A stretch of DNA of 33,485 bases from Christensenella sp036660175 (GCA_036660175.1 JAVXBD010000008.1:1-33485), one strand, 5' to 3'; positions 1 to 7,897 are shown, numbered from the stretch's first letter. Made by a program: numbers and translations. The notes: generated from the letters alone by a model not told the origin.

Positions 1-126
1 GGAATCTAAGAGCAGACGAAATAAAGAGAAACTGTGTGAAAGCGAAAGCAGAGTTTTGAAGGGTTTTGGGTATGCGCTTTCTTAAAAAATTCTGTTTGAA
101 AACCGTATCGTTCGAATCTGATATGC
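1..126. other. Non-coding flank downstream of the ZIP gene
   Basis: No convincing gene is visible here. The only notable content is the 44-bp repeat copy at 86-129, described separately. No clear intrinsic terminator for the leftward ZIP gene could be identified between 1 and 126; the transcript may end outside the window or use the hairpin potential of the repeat. Confidence 0.5.
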
Positions 127-129
127 TTA
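86..129 (+). repeat. 44-bp repeat, copy 1 (inverted relative to copy 2)
   Basis: The 44 bases at 86-129 are the exact reverse complement of 29208-29251. The unit starts AAAATTCTGTTTGAAAACCG and ends CTGATATGCTTA. The last three bases are the stop codon of the leftward ZIP gene. Inside it, 104-110 and 119-125 can form a 7-bp stem, counting G-U pairs, around the 8-base loop TTCGAATC. The flanks outside the 44 bases are unrelated at the two sites. This is seen directly in the sequence; the nature of the repeat is unknown. Confidence 0.9.
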
Positions 130-918
130 TCCCAGTGCTACATCTAAAATCATCATAATAATGAAGCCAAACATGACACCTGCTGTACCAGAATGGGAGT
201 GTTCGCCAAGATGTGCCTCTGGAATGAGTTCTTCTACTACGACATAAATCATGGCACCTGCCGCAAATGCAAGCAGCCACGGCATAAGTCCTGTGATAGA
301 GCCAATCAGCAGCACACCAATTACACCAGCAATGGGTTCGACGATGCCAGAAAGTGCGCCATACAAAAAAGATTTTCCTTTGGATAAACCTTCCTTGCGT
401 AATGGCAGAGAGATGGCGGCACCTTCTGGAAAATTCTGAAGCGCCATGCCTACGGCAAGTGTAATAGCAGATGCCATTGTGACGGCGGAATCCCCCGTGG
501 CTGCGACTGCAAAGGCAAGACCTACTGCAAGCCCTTCGGGGATATTATGCAGTGTTACAGCAAAGACCAGCATGGTTGTACGCTTCATAGAAGAATGTAG
601 TCCTTCTGGCTTATCGCTGCCAAGATGAAGATGCGGCAATAAATGATCTAACAAAAACAAAAATAATCCACCGATGACAAAACCGCCTGCGGCAGGAATC
701 CAACCGATGATGCCCTGCGTTTCCGCCATTTCAATAGCAGGTATGAGCAGTGACCAAATCGAAGCGGCAATCATAATACCTGCGGCAAAACCTAAAAAAA
801 TTCTCTGCACATTTGCCTTTAACTGATCCTTAAAGAAAAAAACAACGGCAGCACCCAAAACGGTTGCCAAAAATGTTAAGCCTGTTCCCATTAAAGTAGA
901 CAAAATCGGATGAATCAT
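127..918 (-). CDS. ZIP-family divalent metal transporter (ZupT/GufA-like)
   Basis: This 263-residue integral membrane protein of the ZIP family probably imports zinc or related divalent metals (Fe, Mn). The two metal-site motifs expected in transmembrane helices 4 and 5 are present: HNIPEG at residues 124-129 and QNFPEG at 161-166. EELIPEAH follows at about 229-236. A His-rich loop, DHLLPHLHLG at 91-100, sits before helix 4 as in many ZIP proteins. About eight hydrophobic segments are visible. The start was chosen at MIHPIL because an AAGGAGG sits just upstream on the minus strand (about 923-931); the longer frame has no such site. It is transcribed away from rpsJ. The exact metal cannot be told from sequence. 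Confidence 0.9.
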   Translation of the reverse strand: MIHPILSTLMGTGLTFLATVLGAAVVFFFKDQLKANVQRIFLGFAAGIMIAASIWSLLIPAIEMAETQGIIGWIPAAGGFVIGGLFLFLLDHLLPHLHLGSDKPEGLHSSMKRTTMLVFAVTLHNIPEGLAVGLAFAVAATGDSAVTMASAITLAVGMALQNFPEGAAISLPLRKEGLSKGKSFLYGALSGIVEPIAGVIGVLLIGSITGLMPWLLAFAAGAMIYVVVEELIPEAHLGEHSHSGTAGVMFGFIIMMILDVALG

Positions 919-950
919 GATGTGCCTCCTTATCGTGCTATCTACTGAAA

Positions 951-978
951 TAATTACATATTTTAAGTACAATGTCAA
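951..978 (-). promoter_or_regulatory. Candidate sigma-A promoter of the ZIP gene
   Basis: On the minus strand TTGACA (973-978) is followed after 16 bases by TAATTA (951-956), upstream of the ZIP ribosome binding site. The -35 box is perfect and the -10 box weak. No metal-regulator operator could be assigned. Confidence 0.45.
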
Positions 979-1061
979 ACAAATCATTGGGCAGATATGA
1001 CTATAGAATAAACAGAAAAAGGACTTCTCAAAAAAAAAACAGAAAAATTGTAAAAAACCTC

Positions 1062-1090
1062 TTGAAATTCATGTTTTTATATTGTATAAT
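1062..1090 (+). promoter_or_regulatory. Main promoter of the S10 ribosomal protein operon
   Basis: TTGAAA (1062-1067) and a perfect TATAAT (1085-1090) are separated by 17 bases, an excellent sigma-A promoter about 195 bases before rpsJ. Upstream is A-rich DNA (about 1015-1055) that could act as an UP element. No other gene lies between it and rpsJ, so it probably drives the whole cluster. Confidence 0.85.
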
Positions 1091-1096
1091 TTAATA

Positions 1097-1284
1097 CGTT
1101 GCGCTATAGGCGTATATATGGATGATGCGAGAGGTTCCCGGAAAAGCCACCGGATAGTTCGCGCGGACAATCGTTCGGTTCATCGAGCGGCTCCAAATTG
1201 AGTAGAAACAGACGTTTCTGCTTAAAAAAACTACATGACACACACGGCTATGTGTGCAAGCTAAACTAAGGAGGAGTAAAATAA
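1097..1284 (+). ncRNA. Structured 5' leader of the S10 operon
   Basis: The roughly 185-nt leader is non-coding and locally GC-richer than its surroundings. Visible structure: an outer stem GCGAG (1127-1131) with TTCGC (1158-1162) enclosing a CCGG/CCGG hairpin (1138-1141 with 1150-1153). A strong 8-bp hairpin follows at 1202-1221 (GTAGAAAC, loop AGAC, GTTTCTGC), then a 6-bp hairpin at 1239-1256 (CACACA, loop CGGCTA, TGTGTG). The last ends 11 bases before the AAGGAGGA of rpsJ (1268-1275). No hairpin is followed by a T-run, so control by transcription termination is not supported. An autogenous ribosomal-protein leader is a reasonable inference but unproven. Confidence 0.55.
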
Positions 1285-1593
1285 ATGGCAAGCCAAAGAA
1301 TTAGAATTAAGCTGAAAGCCTATGATCACAATTTGATTGACGAAAGTGCACAAAGAATTGTGGAAACGGCAAAACGCACAGGCGCTAAGATTTCCGGCCC
1401 TGTTCCGCTACCAACTCAAAAGGAAATTATAACGGTTTTAAGAGCGACTCATAAATATAAAGACTCAAGAGAGCAATTTGAAATCAAAACACACAAACGC
1501 TTGATAGATATACTGGAAGCAAACGCAAAGACAACAGATGCACTCATGCGTCTTGATTTGCCTGCTGGTGTAGATATTGAGATTAAGCTGTAA
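1285..1593 (+). CDS. rpsJ: 30S ribosomal protein S10
   Basis: First gene of the operon. At 102 residues it has the normal length for S10, a protein of the 30S head that also acts as NusE in antitermination. Family motifs are plain: RIRIKLKAYDH near the N-terminus, SGPVPLPT at about 38-45 and HKYKDSREQFE at about 56-66. AAGGAGGA at 1268-1275 fixes the start. It is preceded by the structured leader and followed by rplC after 26 bases. Confidence 0.98.
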   Translation: MASQRIRIKLKAYDHNLIDESAQRIVETAKRTGAKISGPVPLPTQKEIITVLRATHKYKDSREQFEIKTHKRLIDILEANAKTTDALMRLDLPAGVDIEIKL

Positions 1594-1619
1594 ACGACTA
1601 GGGCAAGGAGGTTTTAAGT

Positions 1620-2246
1620 ATGAAAGCAATACTTGGTGAAAAAATTGGAATGACTCAGATTTTCTCGGAAGATGGAAGAGTGATTCCTGTAACAGTTGTT
1701 AAAGCCGGCCCCTGCGTTGTTGTGCAAAAGAAGACTGTGGAAACAGACGGGTACAATGCAGTGCAGGTTGGATATGGCGACATAAAAGAAAAGAATGTAA
1801 ACAGACCTACAAAAGGTCAATACAAAAAGATTAGTGCGGCACCCATGCGCTATATGCGTGAATTTCGTGCAAACGATGAAACAGACATAGAAGCAGGGGC
1901 GCAAATCAAAGCTGATGTTTTTGAAAAGGGCGAAATGATTGATGTCAGCGGCATTTCCAAAGGCAAGGGTTTTCTGGGTGTTATCGCTCGTTGGGGACAA
2001 GCCTGCGGACCGATGTCTCATGGCTCAAGATACCACAGACGTCCAGGTTCTATGGGTGCGTGTGCATCACCTGGAAAAGTTATGAAGGGTAAGAGATTGC
2101 CTGGACATACAGGTCATGTAAAAATAACAGTCCAAAATCTTGAGGTTGTTAAGATTGACGTTGATAAGAACTTGATTCTCATCAAAGGCGCAATCCCAGG
2201 ACCTAAGGGTGGCCTTGTAACAATGAGAAAAAGCGTCAAAGCTTAA
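1620..2246 (+). CDS. rplC: 50S ribosomal protein L3
   Basis: L3 (208 residues) is an early-assembling 23S rRNA-binding protein whose long loop reaches the peptidyl transferase centre. The N-terminal MKAILGEKIGMTQIF and the loop region SHGSRYHRRPGSMG followed by SPGKVMKGKRLPGHTG are diagnostic. The glutamine that is methylated in E. coli L3 appears to be replaced by a small residue in this loop. AAGGAGG at 1605-1611 lies in front of the ATG. Confidence 0.98.
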   Translation: MKAILGEKIGMTQIFSEDGRVIPVTVVKAGPCVVVQKKTVETDGYNAVQVGYGDIKEKNVNRPTKGQYKKISAAPMRYMREFRANDETDIEAGAQIKADVFEKGEMIDVSGISKGKGFLGVIARWGQACGPMSHGSRYHRRPGSMGACASPGKVMKGKRLPGHTGHVKITVQNLEVVKIDVDKNLILIKGAIPGPKGGLVTMRKSVKA

Positions 2247-2276
2247 GTAAGACCGTAAGAAAAGGAGGAAGCAGTT

Positions 2277-2897
2277 ATGCCAAATGTATCAGTATATAAG
2301 ACCGACGGCAAAGAAGTGGGAACAATCACTCTTGCAGATACGGTTTTCGGAGTAGATATTAATCAATCAGTTATGCACGATGCTGTTGTGGCACACCTTG
2401 CAAACAAAAGACAAGGAACACAATCAGCTCTGACACGTAGTGAAGTACGCGGCGGCGGAATCAAGCCTTTCAGACAAAAAGGAACAGGCAGAGCACGTCA
2501 AGGTACGATCCGTGCCCCACAAATGACGGGCGGCGGCATTGTATTTGCCCCAAAGCCACGTGATTATTCCATGAAATTGAATAAAAAAGTAAAAAGACTG
2601 GCTCTTTGCTCTGCACTCTCACAAAAAGTGGTTGACAGCGATATGATTGTTGTCGAGGACTTGGTGATGGGAGAAGCAAAAACAAAAGAAATGATTGCCA
2701 TTCTTAAAAACCTGAATGCAAAGAAAGCGCTAATCGTAACAAACGGCAAAGATGATTCTGTTGTTCGTGCAGCGGCAAACATTCAAGGTGTAAAAACAAC
2801 CATTGCTTCAACGCTTAACGTATATGATGTTCTGAAATATGACAAATTCATCGTTACAAAAGAAGCGGTTAATGCAATTGAGGAGGTATACGCATAA
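2277..2897 (+). CDS. rplD: 50S ribosomal protein L4
   Basis: L4 (206 residues) lines the exit tunnel and in some bacteria autoregulates the S10 operon. The tunnel loop is recognisable as RGGGIKPFRQKGTGRARQG at about 59-77, followed by GGGIVFAPKPRDY. The C-terminal globular half is normal. AAAGGAGGA precedes the ATG. The stop codon shares one base with the rplW start (TAATG), so the two genes are translationally coupled. Confidence 0.98.
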   Translation: MPNVSVYKTDGKEVGTITLADTVFGVDINQSVMHDAVVAHLANKRQGTQSALTRSEVRGGGIKPFRQKGTGRARQGTIRAPQMTGGGIVFAPKPRDYSMKLNKKVKRLALCSALSQKVVDSDMIVVEDLVMGEAKTKEMIAILKNLNAKKALIVTNGKDDSVVRAAANIQGVKTTIASTLNVYDVLKYDKFIVTKEAVNAIEEVYA

Positions 2898-3193
2898 TGA
2901 AAGATGTTCATGATATTATCGTAAAACCAATTCTTTCAGAAAAAAGCTATGACCTTATCCCCAAAAAAACATACGTATTCTTGGTGGATTTAAAAGCGAA
3001 TAAGACGCAAATTAAACTTGCGGTGGAAGAAATATTCGATGTCAAAGTGAAAGATATTAGAACTTGCCGCAAACAAGGCAAGATGAAAAGACAGGGTAAA
3101 ACTGAAGGTAGAAGACCCGAAACGAAAAAAGCTTACGTTACGCTTACCGAAGCCTCTAAGAAAATTGAGTTCTTCGAAAGCATGGCACAGTAA
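2897..3193 (+). CDS. rplW: 50S ribosomal protein L23
   Basis: L23 (98 residues) sits at the tunnel exit and is the docking site for trigger factor and SRP. The family signature is present: IIVKPILSEKS near the N-terminus and NKTQIKLAVEEIFDVKV in the middle. Its ATG overlaps the rplD stop by one base; its ribosome binding site, AGGAGG, lies inside the end of rplD at about 2881-2886. Confidence 0.97.
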   Translation: MKDVHDIIVKPILSEKSYDLIPKKTYVFLVDLKANKTQIKLAVEEIFDVKVKDIRTCRKQGKMKRQGKTEGRRPETKKAYVTLTEASKKIEFFESMAQ

Positions 3194-3216
3194 AGCACGG
3201 TAGGAGGTAAAATAAC

Positions 3217-4050
3217 ATGGCTATTATTAAATACAACCCTACTTCTCCGGGCAGAAGGTTTATGTCGGTTTCGTCTTTCGAAGAAATTACGACCACAAAA
3301 CCAGAAAAATCGTTGCTGGTTACGCTTAAAAAGTCTGGCGGAAGAAATGTTCACGGCAGAATTACAGTTAGACACGTTGGCGGCGGTGCTAAGAGAAAAT
3401 ACAGAATTATTGATTTTAAACGTGATAAAGATGGCGTGCCTGCAAAGGTTGCAACCATTGAGTACGATCCGAATAGAAGCGCCAACATTGCTTTGCTGCA
3501 ATATAGCGACGGCGAAAAAAGATACATTATTGCACCAGTAGGTCTAAAAGTTGGCGATGCGATTGTTTCGGGAGATACAGCTGATATTAAACCAGGCAAC
3601 AGCATGATGTTGTCAAATATACCAGTTGGTACAATGATTCATAATATTGAAGTGAAACCTGGCAAAGGCGCACAGCTTGTAAGAAGTGCTGGAAATGCCG
3701 CACAGCTCATGGCTAAAGAAGGCAGATATGCACAAGTCAGACTTCCCTCGGGCGAGGTTAGAATGATACTTGTTAATGCAAAAGCTACCATTGGTCAGGT
3801 AGGAAATGTCGATCAGGAGAACATCAACATTGGTAAGGCAGGAAGAAAGCGCCATTTGGGCGTCCGTCCTACGGTGCGTGGTTCTGTTATGAACCCTTGC
3901 GATCACCCTCATGGTGGTGGTGAAGGCAAGGCGCCAATCGGCCGAAGCGGACCTGTAACACCTTGGGGCAAACCTACATTGGGTTACAAAACTCGTAAGA
4001 AGAAAAATGCTTCTGACAAGTTTATTGTAAAACGCAGGAACGCTAAGTAA
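3217..4050 (+). CDS. rplB: 50S ribosomal protein L2
   Basis: L2 (277 residues, normal length) is one of the most conserved 23S rRNA-binding proteins and is needed for subunit joining and peptidyl transferase assembly. Diagnostic stretches are YNPTSPGRRFMS near the N-terminus and the C-terminal segment HPHGGGEGKAPIGR, which carries the conserved histidine near the peptidyl transferase centre. AGGAGG lies about 9 bases before the ATG. It follows rplW after 23 bases. Confidence 0.98.
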   Translation: MAIIKYNPTSPGRRFMSVSSFEEITTTKPEKSLLVTLKKSGGRNVHGRITVRHVGGGAKRKYRIIDFKRDKDGVPAKVATIEYDPNRSANIALLQYSDGEKRYIIAPVGLKVGDAIVSGDTADIKPGNSMMLSNIPVGTMIHNIEVKPGKGAQLVRSAGNAAQLMAKEGRYAQVRLPSGEVRMILVNAKATIGQVGNVDQENINIGKAGRKRHLGVRPTVRGSVMNPCDHPHGGGEGKAPIGRSGPVTPWGKPTLGYKTRKKKNASDKFIVKRRNAK

Positions 4051-4081
4051 GTGAGTAACCAAGAAGGAGTGAAAAACTGAT

Positions 4082-4354
4082 ATGAGTAGGTCAATCAAAA
4101 AGGGACCATTTATAAATGAAAAGCTTCTGAAGAGAATTCAGGAGATGAATGAAAAAAATGAAAAGAAAGTACTAAAAACATGGTCACGCCCATCTACTAT
4201 ATTTCCGGATATGGTAGGTCATACAATCGGTGTACATGATGGAAGAAAGTTTGTCCCAGTCTATGTTACTGAAGACATGGTTGGACATAAACTTGGAGAG
4301 TTCTCCCCCACAAGAACATTTCGGGGACACGCAGGCGAGAAATCGTCCAAATAA
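4082..4354 (+). CDS. rpsS: 30S ribosomal protein S19
   Basis: S19 (90 residues) is a 30S head protein that pairs with S13 near the A-site tRNA. It starts MSRSIKKGPFI and contains WSRPSTIFPDMVGHTIGVHDG and GHKLGEFSPTRTFRGH, all canonical. AAGGAG at about 4063-4068 precedes the ATG. Confidence 0.98.
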   Translation: MSRSIKKGPFINEKLLKRIQEMNEKNEKKVLKTWSRPSTIFPDMVGHTIGVHDGRKFVPVYVTEDMVGHKLGEFSPTRTFRGHAGEKSSK

Positions 4355-4376
4355 CCGCTAAGGAGGTATAAGTTTT

Positions 4377-4763
4377 ATGGCTACAAGACAAAGAGAAAAA
4401 GCTGCAAAGAGACGTGAAGAAAAAGATAAAAGACCTAAAGCCATTGCGAGACACGTCCGCATATCCTCCCGCAAGGTTAAGGCTGTTATCGACTTGATTA
4501 GAGGATTGCAAGTTGCAGATGCAAAAGCTGTTTTGAGCAATACGCCAAACGGCGCTACTGAACCAGTTGAAAAACTGTTGAATTCGGCAATTGCAAACGC
4601 AGAGAACAACATGAATCTTAATTCGGATACATTATTTGTTGCAGAAGTTTTTGCAGATCAAGGTCCTACGCTTAAGCGTTTCAGACCTCGTGCGCAAGGA
4701 AGAGCATCAAAGATACGTAAAAGAACAAGTCACATAACAATAATCTTGGATCAGGTTAAGTAA
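4377..4763 (+). CDS. rplV: 50S ribosomal protein L22
   Basis: L22 (128 residues) lines the exit tunnel. The core begins at about residue 20 with KAIARHVRISSRKVKAVIDL and ends RASKIRKRTSHITIIL. It is preceded by a Lys/Arg/Glu-rich extension of about 18 residues that most L22 proteins (about 110 residues) lack; similar extensions are known in other Clostridia. AAGGAGG lies before the ATG. Confidence 0.97.
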   Translation: MATRQREKAAKRREEKDKRPKAIARHVRISSRKVKAVIDLIRGLQVADAKAVLSNTPNGATEPVEKLLNSAIANAENNMNLNSDTLFVAEVFADQGPTLKRFRPRAQGRASKIRKRTSHITIILDQVK

Positions 4764-4774
4764 GGAGGTACACG

Positions 4775-5473
4775 ATGGGTCAAAAGATACATCCCCATGG
4801 TTTTAGGGTAGGTATTATAAAGGACTGGGATGCGAGATGGACAGCTAAAAAGTCCAAATTTGCAGACTATATTGTAGAAGACGACAAAATCAGAAAGTTT
4901 TTGAAAAAGAAGCTTTATGTTGCGGGTATTTCCAAAATTGAAATCGAAAGAGCCGCAAGCAAGATTTCTGTAAACATATTTACGGGCAAACCCGGTATTG
5001 TTATCGGTAAAGGTGGTACAGGCGTGGATGTTTTAAAGGCTGAGCTTTTAAAATTGACAGGTACACCAGTTGTTGTAAATATCATTGAAGTAAAAAGAGT
5101 GGACGTTGATGCACAGCTTGTTGCTGAAAATGTTGCACAGCAGTTGGAAAGACGTATTTCTTTTAGACGTGCGATGAAACAATGTATCGGCAGAACAATG
5201 AAAGCTGGCGCAAAGGGAATCAAAATCATGTGTTCGGGACGTTTGGGCGGTGCTGAAATTGCTCGTATTGAGCAGTATCATGAGGGATCTATTCCTCTTC
5301 AAACAATTCGTGCAGACATTGATTATGGATTTGCGGAAGCAAACACAACTTACGGCAAAATTGGCGTAAAAGTGTGGATTTATAAAGGTGAAATATTGGG
5401 AAATCCTCTCAAGGATAGAGCAAAACCTTCAGTGGAAGGAGGCAGAAAAAATGTTAATGCCAAAAAGGGTTAA
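4775..5473 (+). CDS. rpsC: 30S ribosomal protein S3
   Basis: S3 (232 residues) forms part of the mRNA entry channel. It starts MGQKIHPHGFRVGI; its KH domain carries the GKPGIVIGKGG loop at about 72-82, and the C-terminal domain contains RLGGAEIAR. The gene follows rplV after 11 bases and its 3' end overlaps the rplP start by 23 bases. Confidence 0.98.
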   Translation: MGQKIHPHGFRVGIIKDWDARWTAKKSKFADYIVEDDKIRKFLKKKLYVAGISKIEIERAASKISVNIFTGKPGIVIGKGGTGVDVLKAELLKLTGTPVVVNIIEVKRVDVDAQLVAENVAQQLERRISFRRAMKQCIGRTMKAGAKGIKIMCSGRLGGAEIARIEQYHEGSIPLQTIRADIDYGFAEANTTYGKIGVKVWIYKGEILGNPLKDRAKPSVEGGRKNVNAKKG

Positions 5474-5894
5474 GCGTAGAAGAGTGTTTAGAGGTCGTAT
5501 GAAGGGCAAAGCGCTTCGCGGCAACACAATTTCCTACGGAGAGTATGGTTTAATAACAACCGAACCAGGTTGGATAAAGAGTAATCAAATAGAAGCTGCC
5601 CGTGTCGCAATGACACGTTACATGAAAAGGGGCGGTCAAGTTTGGATTAAGATATTCCCGCATAAACCTGTAACCGAAAAACCTGCTGAAACACGCATGG
5701 GTAGTGGTAAGGGTTCGCCAGAATATTGGGTAGCTGTTGTAAAACCGGGCAGAGTGATGTTCGAGATTGCGGGAGTAACCGAAGAAGTAGCAAGAGAGGC
5801 TCTAACGCTTGCAGCTCATAAACTGCCTGTAAAGTGCAAATTTATGATTAAGCAAGAGAATATTGAGGCAGGTGGTGAGCAGGATGAAATCTAA
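5451..5894 (+). CDS. rplP: 50S ribosomal protein L16
   Basis: L16 (147 residues) binds near the A-site tRNA elbow and 5S rRNA. It starts MLMPKRVKRRRVFRGRMKG, the usual family start. The start was set at 5451 because AAGGAGG occurs at 5437-5443; the frame is open further upstream inside rpsC, but that part is unlike L16. Initiation therefore lies inside rpsC, a 23-base overlap. Confidence 0.97.
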   Translation: MLMPKRVKRRRVFRGRMKGKALRGNTISYGEYGLITTEPGWIKSNQIEAARVAMTRYMKRGGQVWIKIFPHKPVTEKPAETRMGSGKGSPEYWVAVVKPGRVMFEIAGVTEEVAREALTLAAHKLPVKCKFMIKQENIEAGGEQDEI

Positions 5895-6090
5895 AGAAAT
5901 TCGTGAACTTACCAAAGATGAATTGGTTAATAAGCTGAAAGATTTGAAGACAGAGTTTTTTAACCTGCGGTTCCAATTGGCTACTGGTCAGCTGAATAAT
6001 CCAACGAGCATTAGATTTATTAAAAAAGATATTGCTAGGATTAAGACGATTTTAAGAGAAATGGAACTGAATCAGCAGGTTGCTAAGTAA
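5884..6090 (+). CDS. rpmC: 50S ribosomal protein L29
   Basis: L29 (68 residues) is a two-helix protein near the tunnel exit. It starts MKSKEIRELTKDEL, and the second conserved helix contains RFIKKDIARIKTILRE. The start at 5884 is inside the end of rplP (11-base overlap), with AGGTGGTGAG just upstream as the ribosome binding site. A start at 5863 is possible but would add residues foreign to the family. Confidence 0.95.
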   Translation: MKSKEIRELTKDELVNKLKDLKTEFFNLRFQLATGQLNNPTSIRFIKKDIARIKTILREMELNQQVAK

Positions 6091-6117
6091 TTAAGTATTT
6101 AAGGAGGACGGCTTCAA

Positions 6118-6381
6118 ATGAGCGAAGTTGTAAGAGGATACCGTAAGGAAAGAACTGGTACGGTAGTAAGCGATAAAATGGATAAAACCATCGTCGTTGC
6201 AATAAAAACAAAAAAAATGCATCACTTGTATGGCAAGACAGTCAATTACACAAATAAGCTAAAAGCGCATGATGAAAACAACGAATGCGGCATAGGCGAT
6301 ACTGTGAAGTTGATGGAGACACGTCCGCTTTCAAAAGACAAGAGATGGAGATTGGTTGAAATATTAGAAAAGGCTAAATAA
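6118..6381 (+). CDS. rpsQ: 30S ribosomal protein S17
   Basis: S17 (87 residues) is a primary 16S rRNA-binding OB-fold protein. The core motif RTGTVVSDKMDKTIVVAI and the later GDTVKLMETRPLSKDKRW are canonical. AAGGAGG precedes the ATG and the gene follows rpmC after 27 bases. Confidence 0.97.
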   Translation: MSEVVRGYRKERTGTVVSDKMDKTIVVAIKTKKMHHLYGKTVNYTNKLKAHDENNECGIGDTVKLMETRPLSKDKRWRLVEILEKAK

Positions 6382-6406
6382 GCTTTCCTAAGAAGGAGGA
6401 GTCAAG

Positions 6407-6775
6407 ATGATACAGCCAGAAACACGCTTAAAGGTTGCTGACAATTCAGGCGCAAAGATTATACAATGTATTCGTGTTATGGGCGGTTCTGTTAGAAAGA
6501 CCGCAAATATCGGGGATGTCATAGTTGCTTCTGTAAAAACAGCTACACCAGGCGGCGTTGTTAAGAAGAAAGACGTTATAAAAGCCGTTATCGTACGCAC
6601 AAAAAGTGGGGTACGCAGAAAAGACGGATCATTTATAAAATTTGATGAGAATGCAGCGGTCATAATTGATGCGAATAAACAACCAAAGGGTACTCGCATA
6701 TTTGGACCTGTTGCTCGGGAGTTAAGAGACAAAGATTATATGAAAATCGTGTCGCTTGCCCCTGAAGTTCTTTAG
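6407..6775 (+). CDS. rplN: 50S ribosomal protein L14
   Basis: L14 (122 residues, normal length) contacts 16S rRNA in an intersubunit bridge. It starts MIQPETRLKVADNSGAK and contains RVMGGS, GVRRKDGSFIKFDENA and RIFGPVARELR. AAGGAGGA precedes the ATG. It is the first gene of what is the spc operon in E. coli; no internal promoter was recognised here. Confidence 0.98.
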   Translation: MIQPETRLKVADNSGAKIIQCIRVMGGSVRKTANIGDVIVASVKTATPGGVVKKKDVIKAVIVRTKSGVRRKDGSFIKFDENAAVIIDANKQPKGTRIFGPVARELRDKDYMKIVSLAPEVL

Positions 6776-6794
6776 TACGGGAGGCAAGTAAGAT

Positions 6795-7112
6795 ATGGCT
6801 AATAGTATAGATATTAAAAAAGGCGATACCGCAGTTGTTATTTCCGGAAAAGACAAAGGGAAAAAAGCAAAGGTGTTAAGAGCAATGCCTGCAAAACACA
6901 GAGTTGTTCTTGAGGCGGTTAATATGCTTACAAAACATAAGAAACCGAAAAACCAAACGACACCCGGCGGTATAATTAAACAAGAAGGCGCACTTGATGC
7001 AAGCAACGTAATGATTATATGTCCTAAATGTTCAAAAGCAACAAGAGTCGCACATGAAGTAAAAGACGGTAAAAAAATTCGCATTTGTAAAAAATGCGGA
7101 GCTGCGCTGTAA
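6795..7112 (+). CDS. rplX: 50S ribosomal protein L24 with zinc ribbon
   Basis: L24 (105 residues) is an assembly initiator with an N-terminal KOW motif (DTAVVISGKDKGKKAKVLRA, residues 11-30). The C-terminal part has two CxxC pairs, C76/C79 and C98/C101, that should form a zinc ribbon, as seen in many bacterial L24 proteins. The gene follows rplN after 19 bases. Confidence 0.97.
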   Translation: MANSIDIKKGDTAVVISGKDKGKKAKVLRAMPAKHRVVLEAVNMLTKHKKPKNQTTPGGIIKQEGALDASNVMIICPKCSKATRVAHEVKDGKKIRICKKCGAAL

Positions 7113-7129
7113 GTGGAGGGAGGTAAGAT

Positions 7130-7669
7130 ATGCCTAGATTAAAGGATACATATAAAGCGGACATTATCCCCGCTATGATGCAAAAATTTGGCTATAAAAA
7201 CATCAATCAAGTTCCAAAACTTGAAAAAGTTGTGATTAATATGGGACTTGGAGAAGCAAGAGATAACGCAAAAGTGTTGGATTCTGCAATTGATGATATG
7301 ACGGTAATCGCAGGTCAAAAGCCTGTTGTAACAATAGCTAAGAAATCCGTTGCGAACTTTAAACTTCGTGAAGGTATGAAGATTGGTGCTAAAGTAACAA
7401 TCCGTGGCGATAGAATGTTTGAGTTTGTTGATAAAATGATCAGCATTGCCATTCCACGTGTGCGTGATTTTAGAGGACTTTCTCCAAAATCTTTTGACGG
7501 CAGAGGCAATTTTGCTATGGGATTTAAAGAACAACTCGTTTTTCCTGAAGTTGAATATGACAATGTTGACCAAGTACGTGGTATGGATGTCATTATTGTT
7601 ACAACTGCAAAGACGGACGAGGAAGCAAGAGAGCTGCTTACCCAAATGGGTATGCCGTTTGCGCATTAA
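7130..7669 (+). CDS. rplE: 50S ribosomal protein L5
   Basis: L5 (179 residues) binds 5S rRNA in the central protuberance. It starts MPRLKDTYK and contains KLEKVVINMGLGEA, FKLREGMKIGAKVTIRG and VRDFRGLSPKSFDGRGN, all family signatures. A GGGAGG lies just before the ATG. Confidence 0.98.
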   Translation: MPRLKDTYKADIIPAMMQKFGYKNINQVPKLEKVVINMGLGEARDNAKVLDSAIDDMTVIAGQKPVVTIAKKSVANFKLREGMKIGAKVTIRGDRMFEFVDKMISIAIPRVRDFRGLSPKSFDGRGNFAMGFKEQLVFPEVEYDNVDQVRGMDVIIVTTAKTDEEARELLTQMGMPFAH

Positions 7670-7683
7670 GGAGGAAGTATTTT

Positions 7684-7869
7684 ATGGCTAAAAAAAGTAT
7701 GATTTTAAAGCAACAAAGAGGCTCGAAATTTTCAACACGTAATTACACAAGATGCCGTATTTGTGGCAGACCTCATTCAGTGTTAAGAAAATATGGCATT
7801 TGTCGTATTTGCTTTCGTGAGCTTGCATACCGTGGTCAGATTCCCGGTGTAAGAAAAGCAAGTTGGTAA
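7684..7869 (+). CDS. rpsZ: 30S ribosomal protein S14, zinc-binding type Z
   Basis: At 61 residues this is the short, zinc-binding form of S14 rather than the zinc-free form of about 90-100 residues. C24/C27 (CRIC) and C40/C43 (CRIC) supply the four zinc ligands, followed by the usual FRELAYRGQIPGVRKASW end. It sits between rplE and rpsH as in most Firmicutes. Confidence 0.98.
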   Translation: MAKKSMILKQQRGSKFSTRNYTRCRICGRPHSVLRKYGICRICFRELAYRGQIPGVRKASW

Positions 7870-7897
7870 TCTAAAAACCTTAAAAGGAGGAAGAAAT

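Noticed and set aside
100..125. TTCGAATC in the 44-bp repeat, resembling a tRNA T-loop, hence a tRNA fragment or integration site
   Set aside because: The flanking bases do not make the 5-bp T stem in the tRNA register and there is no acceptor stem or CCA end at either copy.
72..171. Short plus-strand frame starting ATGCGC at 72 and running through repeat copy 1
   Set aside because: No ribosome binding site, most of it lies antisense to the ZIP 3' end, and the composition is not protein-like.
1614..2021. Long minus-strand open frames opposite ribosomal genes (for example opposite rplC, rplB, rplE, secY)
   Set aside because: They are shadows of highly biased coding sequence, have no ribosome binding sites and match no protein family.
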